Assembly: GCF_000698595.1 (NCBI RefSeq)
Contig: NZ_JFHC01000061.1
Location: 1 to 51,298 of the forward strand
Direction of reading: 5' to 3'
Origin: Caballeronia glathei
Lineage (GTDB): Bacteria > Pseudomonadota > Gammaproteobacteria > Burkholderiales > Burkholderiaceae
DNA: 51,298 nt
The translations under genes were made by a program, and so were the position numbers. The notes beneath the pieces were generated by a model. The model saw only the letters and a list, made by a program, of their open reading frames with translations, was not told the DNA's origin and searched no databases. Of the stretch, positions 1-8,191 are shown piece by piece. Position 1 is the first letter of the stretch. Every line of letters begins with the position of its first letter.

Positions 1-1
1 C

Positions 2-337
2 CTGTGCGGCATGGCGAAGGCGAAGTATCACCTGATGCTGTGCGAGCCGGTGACGGGCGAGAAGGCCGAGCAGATGGGCCTCGTCTCGCTCGCCGTCGAC
101 GATGCCGAGCTTCAGGAAACCGCGCTCGCGATCGCCGTGCGGCTCGCGAACGGCGCGCCGTCGGCGATCCGCTGGACCAAGTACGCGCTCAACAACTGGC
201 TGCGGCAGGCGGGGCCGATCTTCGACGCGTCGCTCGCGCTCGAAATGTTCGGCTTCGGCGGCCCGGAGGTGCGCGAGGGCGTGGCGTCGTTCCGGGAGAA
301 GCGCCCGCCGGTCTTTCATCACGACGCGGCGCTCTGA
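2..337 (+). CDS. Enoyl-CoA hydratase/isomerase, C-terminal part (cut by window start)
   Basis: The reading frame is open from the first base of the window and ends at 337, so only the last ~111 residues of a crotonase-superfamily protein are present. The visible part begins in the region just after the active site, with a PVTGEKAEQMGLVS stretch that matches the usual 'A-x-x-A-x-x-x-GLV' segment, and ends with the helical C-terminal trimerisation region (EVREGVASFREKRPP). Family members hydrate 2-enoyl-CoA esters or isomerise them. The active-site glutamates lie upstream and cannot be judged. It is followed after 25 nt by a CoA-transferase on the same strand, which suggests one operon for the activation and beta-oxidation of an organic acid. 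Confidence 0.9.
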   Translation: MCGMAKAKYHLMLCEPVTGEKAEQMGLVSLAVDDAELQETALAIAVRLANGAPSAIRWTKYALNNWLRQAGPIFDASLALEMFGFGGPEVREGVASFREKRPPVFHHDAAL

Positions 338-362
338 AGTCAATCGAACGGGAACATGACAG

Positions 363-1547
363 ATGTCCAGGGTCCTTGAAGGAATCCGCGTCCTCGATTT
401 CGGACGCTACATAGCCGGTCCATTCTGCGCCGCCCTGCTGGCCGACTTCGGCGCGGACGTGATCCGCATCGACCGCGTGGGCGGCAGCGAAGACCGCTTC
501 GTGATGCCCGTCACCGAATCGGGCGAAGGGGCGTTCTTCCTGCAGGTCAATCGCAACAAGCGCTCGCTCACGCTCGATATCGACCGCCCCGAGGGGCGCG
601 AGGTCGTGCGGCGGCTGCTCGGCTCGGCTGATGTCGTGGTCGCCAACATGCCGCCGCGAACGCTCGCGAACCTCGGGCTCGACTACGAGTCGCTCTGCGA
701 GGTGAAGGCGGACATCATCCTCACGGCGTCCTCGGCGTTCGGCAATCACCAGGACGCGAGCCATCGCGTGGGCTTCGACGGCGTCGGGCAGGCGATGAGC
801 GGCGCGGTGCACATGTCCGGCCTGCCGCAGAGCCCGATGAAGGCGATGGTGCCGACGGTCGATTTCTCGACGGCGCTCTCGTGCGCGCTCGGCACGGTCA
901 TGGCGCTCTACGAGCGGCAGCGCAGCGGCCGGGGGCAGTGCGTGCAGGCGTCGCTGCTGCAGACGGCGCTCAATCTCGCGAGCGGCGCGCTGATCGAGGA
1001 AGCCGCGCTCGGCATCAATCGGCAGCCGACGGGCAACCGCAGCCCGATCGCGGGGCCGTCGGACATCTTCCGGGTGGCCGATGGCTGGATCATCGTGCAG
1101 GTGATCGGCCAGTCGCTTTTCAGGCGCTGGGCGCGGCTCATCGACAGGCCCGGACTCATCGACGACCCGCGCTTTCTCGACGACCGCCGCCGCGGCGAAA
1201 ACGGCGAGGCGCTAAGCGCGATGATGGCGGCGTGGTGCGAGTCCCGCTCGCGCGACGAGGCACTGCGCGCGCTGGAGGAAGCGAAGATTCCGGCGGGCCC
1301 GGTCTACTCGCCGAGGGAGGCGCTGGAAGACGCGACGATCCGCGCGTCCGGCGCGTTCAGGTGGATGGCGTATCCCGGCCTCGCCGGCGAGGTGCCGATC
1401 GTCGCGCCTCCCGCGACCCTGTCGCGCACGCCGCCCGATATCGTGCGCCGCTCGCCGCAGGTCGGCGAGCATACGGACGAGATCCTCGCCGAAGCGGGCT
1501 ACGGCAGCGCCGAGATCGCGGCGCTGCGCGGGCTCGGTGTCGTCTAG
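363..1547 (+). CDS. CaiB/BaiF (class III) CoA-transferase
   Basis: This 394-residue protein has the normal length for a family III CoA-transferase. The N-terminus (LEGIRVLDFGRYIAGPFC) is the family's first nucleotide-fold segment, followed by GADVIRID. An aspartate at about residue 167 (PTVDFSTALS) sits where the catalytic Asp that forms the acyl-anhydride intermediate is found in formyl-CoA transferase. Enzymes of this family move CoA between carboxylic acids in the cytoplasm; the substrate here is unknown. The ATG at 363 is preceded by a GGGAAC. It lies between a partial enoyl-CoA hydratase and a cupin gene on the same strand. Confidence 0.93.
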   Translation: MSRVLEGIRVLDFGRYIAGPFCAALLADFGADVIRIDRVGGSEDRFVMPVTESGEGAFFLQVNRNKRSLTLDIDRPEGREVVRRLLGSADVVVANMPPRTLANLGLDYESLCEVKADIILTASSAFGNHQDASHRVGFDGVGQAMSGAVHMSGLPQSPMKAMVPTVDFSTALSCALGTVMALYERQRSGRGQCVQASLLQTALNLASGALIEEAALGINRQPTGNRSPIAGPSDIFRVADGWIIVQVIGQSLFRRWARLIDRPGLIDDPRFLDDRRRGENGEALSAMMAAWCESRSRDEALRALEEAKIPAGPVYSPREALEDATIRASGAFRWMAYPGLAGEVPIVAPPATLSRTPPDIVRRSPQVGEHTDEILAEAGYGSAEIAALRGLGVV

Positions 1548-1579
1548 ATGCGCATGCTGACAAGAAGAAGGAGGCAGGC

Positions 1580-1960
1580 TTGAAGCGCCCTCGCACACAC
1601 ATCGAGATGCTTCCCGTCGATCTGCACGGCGGCTGGCAGACGCTCGCAGGATTTCCGCCTGGCCTCGAGGTCAAGGTGCTCGCAGACGACCTCGACGAAT
1701 CCGCGCGCTCCGGCGCGCGCACGCGGCTCGTGAGATTCGCGCCGGGCGCGGCCACGCATTCGCAACTGGTGCACGCGTACTGGGAGGAGGCCTACGTGCT
1801 CTCGGGCGACCTGTACGCGCTCGCCGATACGCCGGGCCGCCACGCGAACACGCCGTCTTACTCGTGCCGGCCGCCCGGCACGCCGCACGGGCCATTCGCA
1901 TCGGCGCATGGCTGCGTGCTCTTCGAAGTGCAGTACTTCATGCGTCGGCAACATCCCTAA
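1580..1960 (+). CDS. Cupin-domain protein (ChrR-like)
   Basis: A 126-residue single-domain cupin. I place the start at a TTG at 1580 because a strong AGGAGG lies just upstream (about 1569-1574); an internal ATG at 1607 is the alternative. The cupin core runs from about residue 45 (RLVRFAPGAATHSQLVHAYWEE) to a second motif with PPGTPHGPF, resembling the metal-binding strands of ChrR/anti-sigma-type cupins. The role is unknown; it may bind metal or stabilise or modify an intermediate of the neighbouring CoA-ester pathway. Seventeen nt separate it from the downstream reductase gene, so co-transcription is likely. Confidence 0.8.
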   Translation: MKRPRTHIEMLPVDLHGGWQTLAGFPPGLEVKVLADDLDESARSGARTRLVRFAPGAATHSQLVHAYWEEAYVLSGDLYALADTPGRHANTPSYSCRPPGTPHGPFASAHGCVLFEVQYFMRRQHP

Positions 1961-1976
1961 CCACAGGAAGCTCACG

Positions 1977-3161
1977 ATGTCCGGTCTCTTCGATCCGCTC
2001 ACGCTGCGCGGCGTGACGCTGCGCAATCGCATCGGCGTGTCGCCGATGTGCCAATACAGTTCCGTCGATGGCTACGTCAATCCGTGGCATATCGTGCATC
2101 TCGGCTCGCGCGCGGTCGGCGGCGCGGGACTCGTGCTGACCGAAGGCACGGCCGTCGTGCCGGAAGGCCGCATCACGCCGTCCGATCTCGGCCTCTGGAG
2201 CGACGGTCATGTCGAGCGTCATCGCGAGCTTGCGTGCTTCATCGCGGCGCAGGGCGCCGTGCCCGGCATCCAGCTCGCGCACGCCGGGCGCAAGGCTTCG
2301 CGCGTGCCGCCGTGGGAGTCGGACCCGCGCCAGACGCAGGGCCGGCCGCTCACGATCGACGAAGGCGGATGGCGGCCGGAGGGCGCGAGCGAGATCGCGT
2401 TCGATGCGGGCTACACCGTTCCGCACGAACTCTCGCAGCAGGAGATCGCGCGCGTGGTCGACGCGTTCGCCGCCGCGGCGGTGAGAGCCGGCGAGGCCGG
2501 CTACCGGTGGATCGAAGTGCACGGCGCCCATGGCTATCTGCTGCATTCGTTCAACTCGCCGCTGTCGAACGCGCGCACCGACGAATACGGCGGGTCGCTC
2601 GCCGCGCGCTGCCGGATCACGCGCGAAGTGGCGCGGGCGATCCGCCGCGTATGGCCCGCCGACAAGGTGCTCGCGTTCCGGCTCTCCTACACGGACTGGG
2701 TGGACGGTGGCTGGAGCCTCGACGACACCGTCGAGCTCGCGCGCTGGCTCAAGGAGGACGGCGTCGATCTGATCGATGCGAGTTCAGGCGGCGGCGTGCC
2801 CCGCCCGGCGATTCCGGTCGGGCCCGGCTATCAGGTGCCGGGTGCGGAAGCGGTGCGCCGCCGTGCGTCGGTGCCGGTCGCGGCGGTGGGCTGGATCGAC
2901 GATGCGCGGCAGGCGGATGCGATCGTGCGCGACGGCCAGGCCGATCTCGTCATGCTCGCGCGCGAGATGCTGCGCGATCCGTACTGGCCGTTGCGCGCCG
3001 CCGTCGAACTGGAAAGAAGCGGCAGCGCGCGCATTCCGGTGCAGTACAACTCGGCGTGGGCGCACCTCGGGAGTTTCGCGTTCGACCCGATCACGGCGCC
3101 GAAGATCACGCGCTCGGGCATCGACAAGGTGGACGCCGCGCGGCGCAACAGCCTCGGCTGA
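1977..3161 (+). CDS. NADPH:flavin oxidoreductase, Old Yellow Enzyme (YqjM-type)
   Basis: A 394-residue TIM-barrel flavoprotein of the thermophilic-like OYE subgroup. Cys25 in PMCQYS corresponds to the redox-tuning cysteine of YqjM. GGAGLVLTEGTAV and QLAHAGRK line the FMN site, and HGAHGYLLHSFNSPLSN followed by RTDEYGGS carries the substrate-binding His pair and the family signature. Such enzymes reduce activated C=C bonds (enones, sometimes 2-enoyl-CoA esters) with NADPH. The ATG at 1977 was chosen because the protein then begins with the typical MSGLFDPLTLRG; the in-frame ATG at 1908 lies inside the upstream gene. It is the last gene of a + strand run and converges with the MaoC gene. Confidence 0.95.
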   Translation: MSGLFDPLTLRGVTLRNRIGVSPMCQYSSVDGYVNPWHIVHLGSRAVGGAGLVLTEGTAVVPEGRITPSDLGLWSDGHVERHRELACFIAAQGAVPGIQLAHAGRKASRVPPWESDPRQTQGRPLTIDEGGWRPEGASEIAFDAGYTVPHELSQQEIARVVDAFAAAAVRAGEAGYRWIEVHGAHGYLLHSFNSPLSNARTDEYGGSLAARCRITREVARAIRRVWPADKVLAFRLSYTDWVDGGWSLDDTVELARWLKEDGVDLIDASSGGGVPRPAIPVGPGYQVPGAEAVRRRASVPVAAVGWIDDARQADAIVRDGQADLVMLAREMLRDPYWPLRAAVELERSGSARIPVQYNSAWAHLGSFAFDPITAPKITRSGIDKVDAARRNSLG

Positions 3162-3182
3162 AGAGGGCGACATGTTTCGGAG

Positions 3183-3210
3183 GGCCGTTCGCGCGAAGGT
3201 GCGAACGGCC
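3183..3210. terminator. Stem-loop between convergent genes
   Basis: A perfect 10-bp inverted repeat, GGCCGTTCGC / GCGAACGGCC, with an 8-nt loop lies between the OYE reductase (ending at 3161) and the MaoC gene (ending at 3229 on the minus strand). Its position suggests a bidirectional terminator. Neither side has a clear U-tract. Confidence 0.6.
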
Positions 3211-3228
3211 TGCGTGCTCAGCGCGTGT

Positions 3229-4098
3229 TCATGAGACCGTCGCGCGGCCGTTGTTGAGCACGACGACATCCCGCTCTTTCGATTTCGCGCGAAACAGCAC
3301 TTCTTTGGCCCCGTGCCACATCTCGATGCTGATCGTTTCTCCGGGCATCACCGGTGCGGAAAAGCGCGCGTACAGCATGCCGAGCCGCGCGGGATCATAG
3401 TCGCACACGCCTTCCAGGATCGCGCGGCCGGCAATGCCGAAAGTGGCGAGGCCATGCAGGATGGGGCGCGTAAAACCAGCGGCGCGCGCAACGCCGGGAT
3501 CGGCATGCAGCGGATTGGGGTCGCCGTTCAGGCGATAGAGCAACGCGGCATCAGGACGCGTGCGCAGCTCGCGGATGAGGTCGGGCGCCGTGCCGGGAAC
3601 GGCGGGCGGCGGAGGGGGCGCGTCGTCGCCGGGTTGCCCGCGCTCGGTGAAGCCGCCATCGCCGCGGCAGAAGTTCAGTTGCTCGACGCTCGCGAGCAGC
3701 GCGCCGCTCGGCTTGTCGATCACCTGCCGCTCGATCAGCACCAGCGCGCCCTTGTCGCGCCCCTTGTCCGCGACGGCCTTCACGCGCGAGCGGCCGATGA
3801 TCGTGCCGCTCGCCGGCATCGGCTTGAAGAGCCGGATGCACTGCTCGCCGTGAACGACCTTCACCCAGTCGATGCCGGTATCGGGATGCCGCATCCATTG
3901 TCCTGGAAAGCCGAGTACGGCGGCCATCGTCGGCGCGGCGCGCAGCGCCGGGCCGTAGGTATAGTCGAGCGCCCGCAGGTCGAGGGGATCATCGCCGAAG
4001 CCCACGCTGAGCGCATAGAGAATCGCGTCGCGTTCGGTATAGCTGTGCTCGATGTCTTCGAACCGCCAGGCCTTGAGCGCGTGGTAGTGGATTGGCAT
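3229..4098 (-). CDS. MaoC-like (R)-specific enoyl-CoA hydratase, double hot-dog
   Basis: A 289-residue protein with two hot-dog repeats, the arrangement of eukaryote-type 2-enoyl-CoA hydratase 2. The catalytic hydratase-2 motif is in the C-terminal half: NGDPNPLHADP followed by GFTRPILHGL. The N-terminal half (YTERDAILYALSVGFGDDP) is the substrate-binding pseudo-domain. The start is the ATG of MPIHYHALK, preceded by AAGGGG; the upstream in-frame ATG has no such site. It likely hydrates a 2-enoyl-CoA to the (R)-3-hydroxyacyl-CoA. The next gene upstream on this strand is an SDR of the type that oxidises such products, as in multifunctional enzyme type 2. Confidence 0.93.
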   Translation of the reverse strand: MPIHYHALKAWRFEDIEHSYTERDAILYALSVGFGDDPLDLRALDYTYGPALRAAPTMAAVLGFPGQWMRHPDTGIDWVKVVHGEQCIRLFKPMPASGTIIGRSRVKAVADKGRDKGALVLIERQVIDKPSGALLASVEQLNFCRGDGGFTERGQPGDDAPPPPPAVPGTAPDLIRELRTRPDAALLYRLNGDPNPLHADPGVARAAGFTRPILHGLATFGIAGRAILEGVCDYDPARLGMLYARFSAPVMPGETISIEMWHGAKEVLFRAKSKERDVVVLNNGRATVS

Positions 4099-4167
4099 GT
4101 CACGCCCCTTCCTGCGGCGCAACGCGCAACGCATACGATCCGTGGAATGAATGGAGGTCGCCGCGCA

Positions 4168-5088
4168 TCATGCCGGGTCCCAGCTGAACACGTCGCCCGA
4201 TCGCTCCATCGGCACGAACGATGCCTTCAGTGCGGGCATGCCGTGCGCCGCGATCGACTCGGGACTCCAGCCCTCGCTGCGATGCACGGAGCGCACCGGG
4301 CGCGGCTGGCTCATCAGGAAGATCTCGTTGTTGCGCACCGTGAAGATCTGCCCGTTGACGTCGCGCGCCGCATCGCTTGCGAGATACACCGCGAGCGGCG
4401 CGATCTTGGCGGGCGTCATCTGTTTGATCTTTTCCACGCGTGCCGCCTGCTCGGGCGTGTCGGTCGGAATGGAGCTGACCATGCGGCTCCACGCGAACGG
4501 CGCGATGCAGTTCGAGCGCACGTTGAACTTCTCGAGGTCGAGCGCAATCGACTTCGACAGCCCCGCAATGCCCATTTTCGCGGCGTTGTAGTTGGCCTGC
4601 GCGTGATTGCCGATGAGACCCGACGTGGAGGTCATGTGCACGAACGCGCCGCTGCCCTGTTCCTTGAAATGCGGCGCGGCCGCGCGGCTCAGGCCGAACG
4701 TGCCGTAGAGATGGACCTTCAGCACGGCATCCCATTCCTCATCCGACATCTTGTGAAAGAAGCGGTCGCGCAGGATGCCCGCATTGTTCACCACGCAGTC
4801 GATGCGGCCGAACACGTCGAGTGCATGCGACACGATGCGCCCGCCCGCGCCCGCCTCCGCCACGCTCTCCGTATTCACAGCCGCCTCGCCGCCGGCCTCG
4901 ATGATCTCGCTGGCGACGCGCGCACCCGGCGTGGCATCGCGGCCCGCGCCATCGAGCGACGCGCCGATGTCGTTGACCAGCACGCGCGCGCCGTAGCGTG
5001 CCATCAGCAACGCGATGTCGCGGCCGATGCCGCCGCCCGCGCCCGTGACCACCGCCACCTTGCCGGCCATCAGGTCCCTGTTCGTCAT
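4168..5088 (-). CDS. SDR-family 3-hydroxyacyl-CoA dehydrogenase
   Basis: A 306-residue short-chain dehydrogenase. The NAD(P)-binding TGAGGGIG lies at about residues 15-22, the NNAG motif at 101-104, Ser154/156 in TSTSG, and the catalytic Tyr167 and Lys171 in the Y-x3-K motif (YNAAK). The length and the C-terminal extension (VFSWDP ending) resemble the dehydrogenase domain of peroxisomal multifunctional enzyme 2. The start ATG at 5088 is preceded by GGAGA at good spacing; earlier ATGs lack this. With the adjacent MaoC hydratase it would form the hydratase-dehydrogenase pair of an (R)-beta-oxidation route. It is divergent from the acyl-CoA dehydrogenase gene across a 268-bp intergenic region, where a shared promoter region is expected. 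Confidence 0.92.
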   Translation of the reverse strand: MTNRDLMAGKVAVVTGAGGGIGRDIALLMARYGARVLVNDIGASLDGAGRDATPGARVASEIIEAGGEAAVNTESVAEAGAGGRIVSHALDVFGRIDCVVNNAGILRDRFFHKMSDEEWDAVLKVHLYGTFGLSRAAAPHFKEQGSGAFVHMTSTSGLIGNHAQANYNAAKMGIAGLSKSIALDLEKFNVRSNCIAPFAWSRMVSSIPTDTPEQAARVEKIKQMTPAKIAPLAVYLASDAARDVNGQIFTVRNNEIFLMSQPRPVRSVHRSEGWSPESIAAHGMPALKASFVPMERSGDVFSWDPA

Positions 5089-5356
5089 GTGTATCTCCAT
5101 TGCATGATAGAGGCCGCGGTCACACGTGCCGCGACGCGCATTCACAATGAGTCCGCGCACATCGGGGTGTCAACGCAGCGCCCGCGCACATTCCGTACTC
5201 TGGAACGGGCACGTGCCCGCAAGGCCCGCAGCGGCCGCTCATGTCCCTGAAAGAGCCATGTCGATGTACGGAACGATCGTGCGCAGGCCATTGACGGGCA
5301 CGCCGGCTTCGCGGCAGCATGAGTGACCGGTTACGCAACGCGAAGGGACGACGACC

Positions 5357-6511
5357 ATGATCCGAGACAACGAAACGATGAACGTGCTGCGCGACAACAT
5401 TGCGCGCTTCGTGCGGGAGCGCCTGATTCCGAATGAGGAGCGCGTCGCCGAGACCGACGAGATTCCGGCGGACATCGTCGCCGACATGAAGACGATGGGC
5501 CTCTTCGGCCTCACGATTCCTGAGTCGTACGGCGGCCTCGAGCTGACGATGGAGGAAGAGGTGCTCGCGATGTTCGAGCTGGGCCGCGCGTCGCCTGCGT
5601 TCCGGTCGCTGATCGGCACGACGGTCGGCATCGGCTCGCAAGGCATCCTGCTCGACGGCACCGAAGAACAGAAGACGCGCTATCTGCCGCGTCTCGCGAC
5701 GGGCGAGCTGATCGCCTCGTTCGCGCTGACCGAGCCCGAGGCCGGCTCCGACGCGGCGTCGCTGCGCACGAGCGCGAAATGCGACGGCGACGTCTACGTG
5801 GTCAACGGCACGAAGCGCTTCATTACGAACGCGCCGCAAGCCGGCATCTTCACACTGATGGCGCGCACCAATCCCGAGGAGAAGGGCGCGGGGGGCATCT
5901 CGGCGTTCATCGTGGAGGCGAACACGCCGGGCATCACGCTCGGCAAGCTTGACAAGAAGATGGGGCAGAAGGGCGCGCACACCTGCGACGTGATCTTCGA
6001 GAACTGCCGCGTGCCGGCGGAGAACCTGATCGGCGGCGTGGAGGGGCGCGGCTTCAAGACCGCGATGAAGGTGCTCGACAAGGGCCGCATCCATATCGCG
6101 TCGATATGCGTGGCCGTCGCGCAGCGCATGCTCGACGACACGTTGCGCTATGCGATCGAGCGCAAGCAGTTCGGCCAGCCGATCGCGGAGTTCCAGCTCG
6201 TGCAGGCAATGCTCGCCGACAGCCGCGCCGAGCTGTACGCGGCGCGCTCGATGGTGGTCGATGCCGCGCGCCGGCGCGACGACGGCGAGAACGTGAGCAC
6301 CGAGGCGTCGTGCGCAAAACTCTTCGCCTCGGAGATGTGCGGCCGCGTGGCCGACCGCGCCGTGCAAATCCACGGCGGCGCGGGCTATGTGAGCGACACC
6401 GGCATCGAGCGCTTCTACCGCGACGTGAGGCTCTTTCGCATCTACGAGGGCACGAGCCAGATCCAGCAGCTCGTGATCGCGCGCAACATGATCCGGGAAG
6501 CATCGCGCTGA
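5357..6511 (+). CDS. Acyl-CoA dehydrogenase
   Basis: A 384-residue FAD-dependent acyl-CoA dehydrogenase of standard length. The N-terminal helical domain is followed by the signature SFALTEPEAGSDAASLRT and, in the C-terminal domain, by RKQFGQPIAEFQLVQ and QIHGGAGYV. The catalytic base region is RIYEGTSQIQQLVIARNM, with the Glu in the position used by short-chain and glutaryl-type members. It makes the first double bond in an acyl-CoA and passes electrons to ETF. Start: ATG at 5357 after GAAGGGACGACGACC; a nearby internal ATG at 5378 is possible. It probably supplies the enoyl-CoA used by the hydratase genes on either side. Confidence 0.95.
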   Translation: MIRDNETMNVLRDNIARFVRERLIPNEERVAETDEIPADIVADMKTMGLFGLTIPESYGGLELTMEEEVLAMFELGRASPAFRSLIGTTVGIGSQGILLDGTEEQKTRYLPRLATGELIASFALTEPEAGSDAASLRTSAKCDGDVYVVNGTKRFITNAPQAGIFTLMARTNPEEKGAGGISAFIVEANTPGITLGKLDKKMGQKGAHTCDVIFENCRVPAENLIGGVEGRGFKTAMKVLDKGRIHIASICVAVAQRMLDDTLRYAIERKQFGQPIAEFQLVQAMLADSRAELYAARSMVVDAARRRDDGENVSTEASCAKLFASEMCGRVADRAVQIHGGAGYVSDTGIERFYRDVRLFRIYEGTSQIQQLVIARNMIREASR

Positions 6512-6528
6512 TTTGAAAGCGCACCGCG

Positions 6529-6560
6529 ATCCGCGCGCGACCGACACGGATCGCGCGGAT
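6529..6560. terminator. Stem-loop between convergent genes
   Basis: Inverted repeat ATCCGCGCG (6529-6537) / CGCGCGGAT (6552-6560) lies in the 63-nt gap between the acyl-CoA dehydrogenase and a convergent cupin gene. It is a plausible bidirectional terminator without a U-tract. Confidence 0.5.
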
Positions 6561-6574
6561 GCGAAGGCCCTGCC

Positions 6575-6961
6575 TTACGCGCGCAGCAGCGGATCGCCCG
6601 CATCGAGCCAGTCGTTGCGCGGCGGATTGAAGATGTCGTATTCCAGCGTGTCTTCGAGCACCTGTGCGCGATGCGGAAGATTCGCGGGAATCACGATCAC
6701 TTCGCCCGAGCGCACCACGCGGCCGTGCTCGTCGGCTTCACCGCACCAGAACCGCATCGCACCCTCGACGACGAAGGTGAACTGCTCGTTCGGGTGCGCA
6801 TGAAGCGGCACGAGATCGCCGCGCCGCAACCTCACTTCACCGATCATCATGCGATCCGACGCGATGAAGCGGCGCGTGACGCCGCCCAGAATGGTTTCGC
6901 TGGGCCGCTCGGACCACCGGTAGTGGCTTGCGGCTTGTGCGGTGTGTGTGGATTGGGGCAA
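6575..6961 (-). CDS. Single-domain cupin protein
   Basis: A 128-residue cupin. The first metal motif is visible as LVPLHAHPNEQFTFVVEGAMRFW (GX5HXH-type; His pair and Glu present) and the second as PANLPHRAQVLEDT. This pattern usually holds an Fe, Mn or Ni ion. The reaction is unknown. It converges with the acyl-CoA dehydrogenase and may be a small dioxygenase, isomerase or sensor domain associated with that block. No linked regulator is fused to it. Confidence 0.85.
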   Translation of the reverse strand: MPQSTHTAQAASHYRWSERPSETILGGVTRRFIASDRMMIGEVRLRRGDLVPLHAHPNEQFTFVVEGAMRFWCGEADEHGRVVRSGEVIVIPANLPHRAQVLEDTLEYDIFNPPRNDWLDAGDPLLRA

Positions 6962-7076
6962 GGGCGTGTCTCCGGTATCGACGGAATGTCGTGCCCCTAC
7001 GATGCGTTCCCGCGCCGGCAGGCGTCAAGGAAACCGGCCGGAGATTCCGTACCTTGAAAGCGCGGCGCGGGAAGAC

Positions 7077-7988
7077 TCAGGCCGCATCGGTATCGAGAAT
7101 CTCGATCACGAAGTCGATGAACGCGCGCACCTTCGCCGCCGGCAGATGGCGCGACGGATAAAGCGCATAGAGCATGTACGTCTCGCCGGTCCATTCCGGA
7201 AGCAGTTCGACGAGACGCCCCTTGCCGAGCAGGTCCTGCACGCCGCTCGCCTTCATGCGCGCAATGCCCGCCCCGGCGAGGCAGGCGCCCAGCATCGTGC
7301 CGAAGTCGGTGACGAGCAGACGCCCCGTCGTCTTCACGGGGGTGATCCTGCGGCTGATCTTGTACTCCCACTCGAGCGGCTGGCCGGTCACGGGGCTGCG
7401 CATCTGGATGCAGTCGTGACCGGCGAGGTCGGCCGGCGCTTCGGGACGCCCGTGCTTCCTGATGTACGCCGGTGAGGCGACGGTCACCGTGCGCGTCTCC
7501 ATCAGCTTGCGCGCGATCAGCGACGATGACGGCGGCTGACCGAAGCGCACGGCGATGTCGAAGCCGTCCGCCACGAGGTCGCCGAGCTGATCGCGCGTCA
7601 CCAGTTCGAGCGAGAGCTCCGGATAGCGCTCCAGGAACTTCGCGACGTGCGGCGCAAGCATCCTTCGCGAGAAGAACGAGTCGACGTTCACGCGCAGACG
7701 GCCCCGCACCGCCGCGGATGCCCCGGCCGTGAGCGTCACCGCGTCGCCGATACCCGCGAGCAGCGGGCCGATTTCCTCATACAACTGCCGGCCCTCGTCC
7801 GTCAGCATCACGGAGCGCGTGGTGCGATCGAGCAGGCGCACGCCGATGCGCGACTCGAGCCGGCCCATCGCGCGGCTCACGCCCGAGGGCGAGAGCCCGA
7901 GCGCCTGCGCGGCACGCGCGAAACTGCCGCTTTCCACGATCGCGGCGAGAACACTGACATTTGAAAGCAATCGTCCGTCGAAACTCAT
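7077..7988 (-). CDS. LysR-family transcriptional regulator
   Basis: A 303-residue LTTR. The winged HTH occupies the first ~60 residues (ESGSFARAAQALGLSPSGVSRAMGRLE), with a linker helix and a type 2 periplasmic-binding-like effector domain after residue ~95. I chose the ATG at 7988 (MSFDGRLLSNV) because it gives normal family length; upstream in-frame ATGs would add a non-conserved tail. It is divergent from the NmrA-like gene at 8192, the usual arrangement for an LTTR and its target. A T-N11-A box lies 23 nt upstream of its start. Confidence 0.93.
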   Translation of the reverse strand: MSFDGRLLSNVSVLAAIVESGSFARAAQALGLSPSGVSRAMGRLESRIGVRLLDRTTRSVMLTDEGRQLYEEIGPLLAGIGDAVTLTAGASAAVRGRLRVNVDSFFSRRMLAPHVAKFLERYPELSLELVTRDQLGDLVADGFDIAVRFGQPPSSSLIARKLMETRTVTVASPAYIRKHGRPEAPADLAGHDCIQMRSPVTGQPLEWEYKISRRITPVKTTGRLLVTDFGTMLGACLAGAGIARMKASGVQDLLGKGRLVELLPEWTGETYMLYALYPSRHLPAAKVRAFIDFVIEILDTDAA

Positions 7989-8010
7989 TTTTCTGACTCG
8001 TGCGAAAAGG

Positions 8011-8025
8011 TCACTAATTATGTGA
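8011..8025. promoter_or_regulatory. Candidate LysR operator
   Basis: The 15-bp TCACTAATTATGTGA has TCAC/GTGA arms and fits the T-N11-A LTTR box. It lies in the AT-richer part of the 203-bp divergent intergenic region, next to the lysR-type start, where autoregulatory sites usually occur. Confidence 0.45.
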
Positions 8026-8191
8026 CGTGGTGTCGATTCCATCAATGATCGCTGGCGCCTATGATTCAACCCATCGCAGGCAAATCATGCCGACCCTCTC
8101 TGAACAAAGGGCGTTTCCGCGTTCAGGGACACGGCGACCCGACATCATGCGGCCGCCTGTCGCCGTCAACACTATGCAAGGAGCTTCCATC

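Noticed and set aside
3313..5250. Long + strand frame of 645 codons opposite the MaoC and SDR genes
   Set aside because: It is a GC-rich shadow frame with no domain, His/Arg/Ala-rich composition and two well-supported genes on the other strand.
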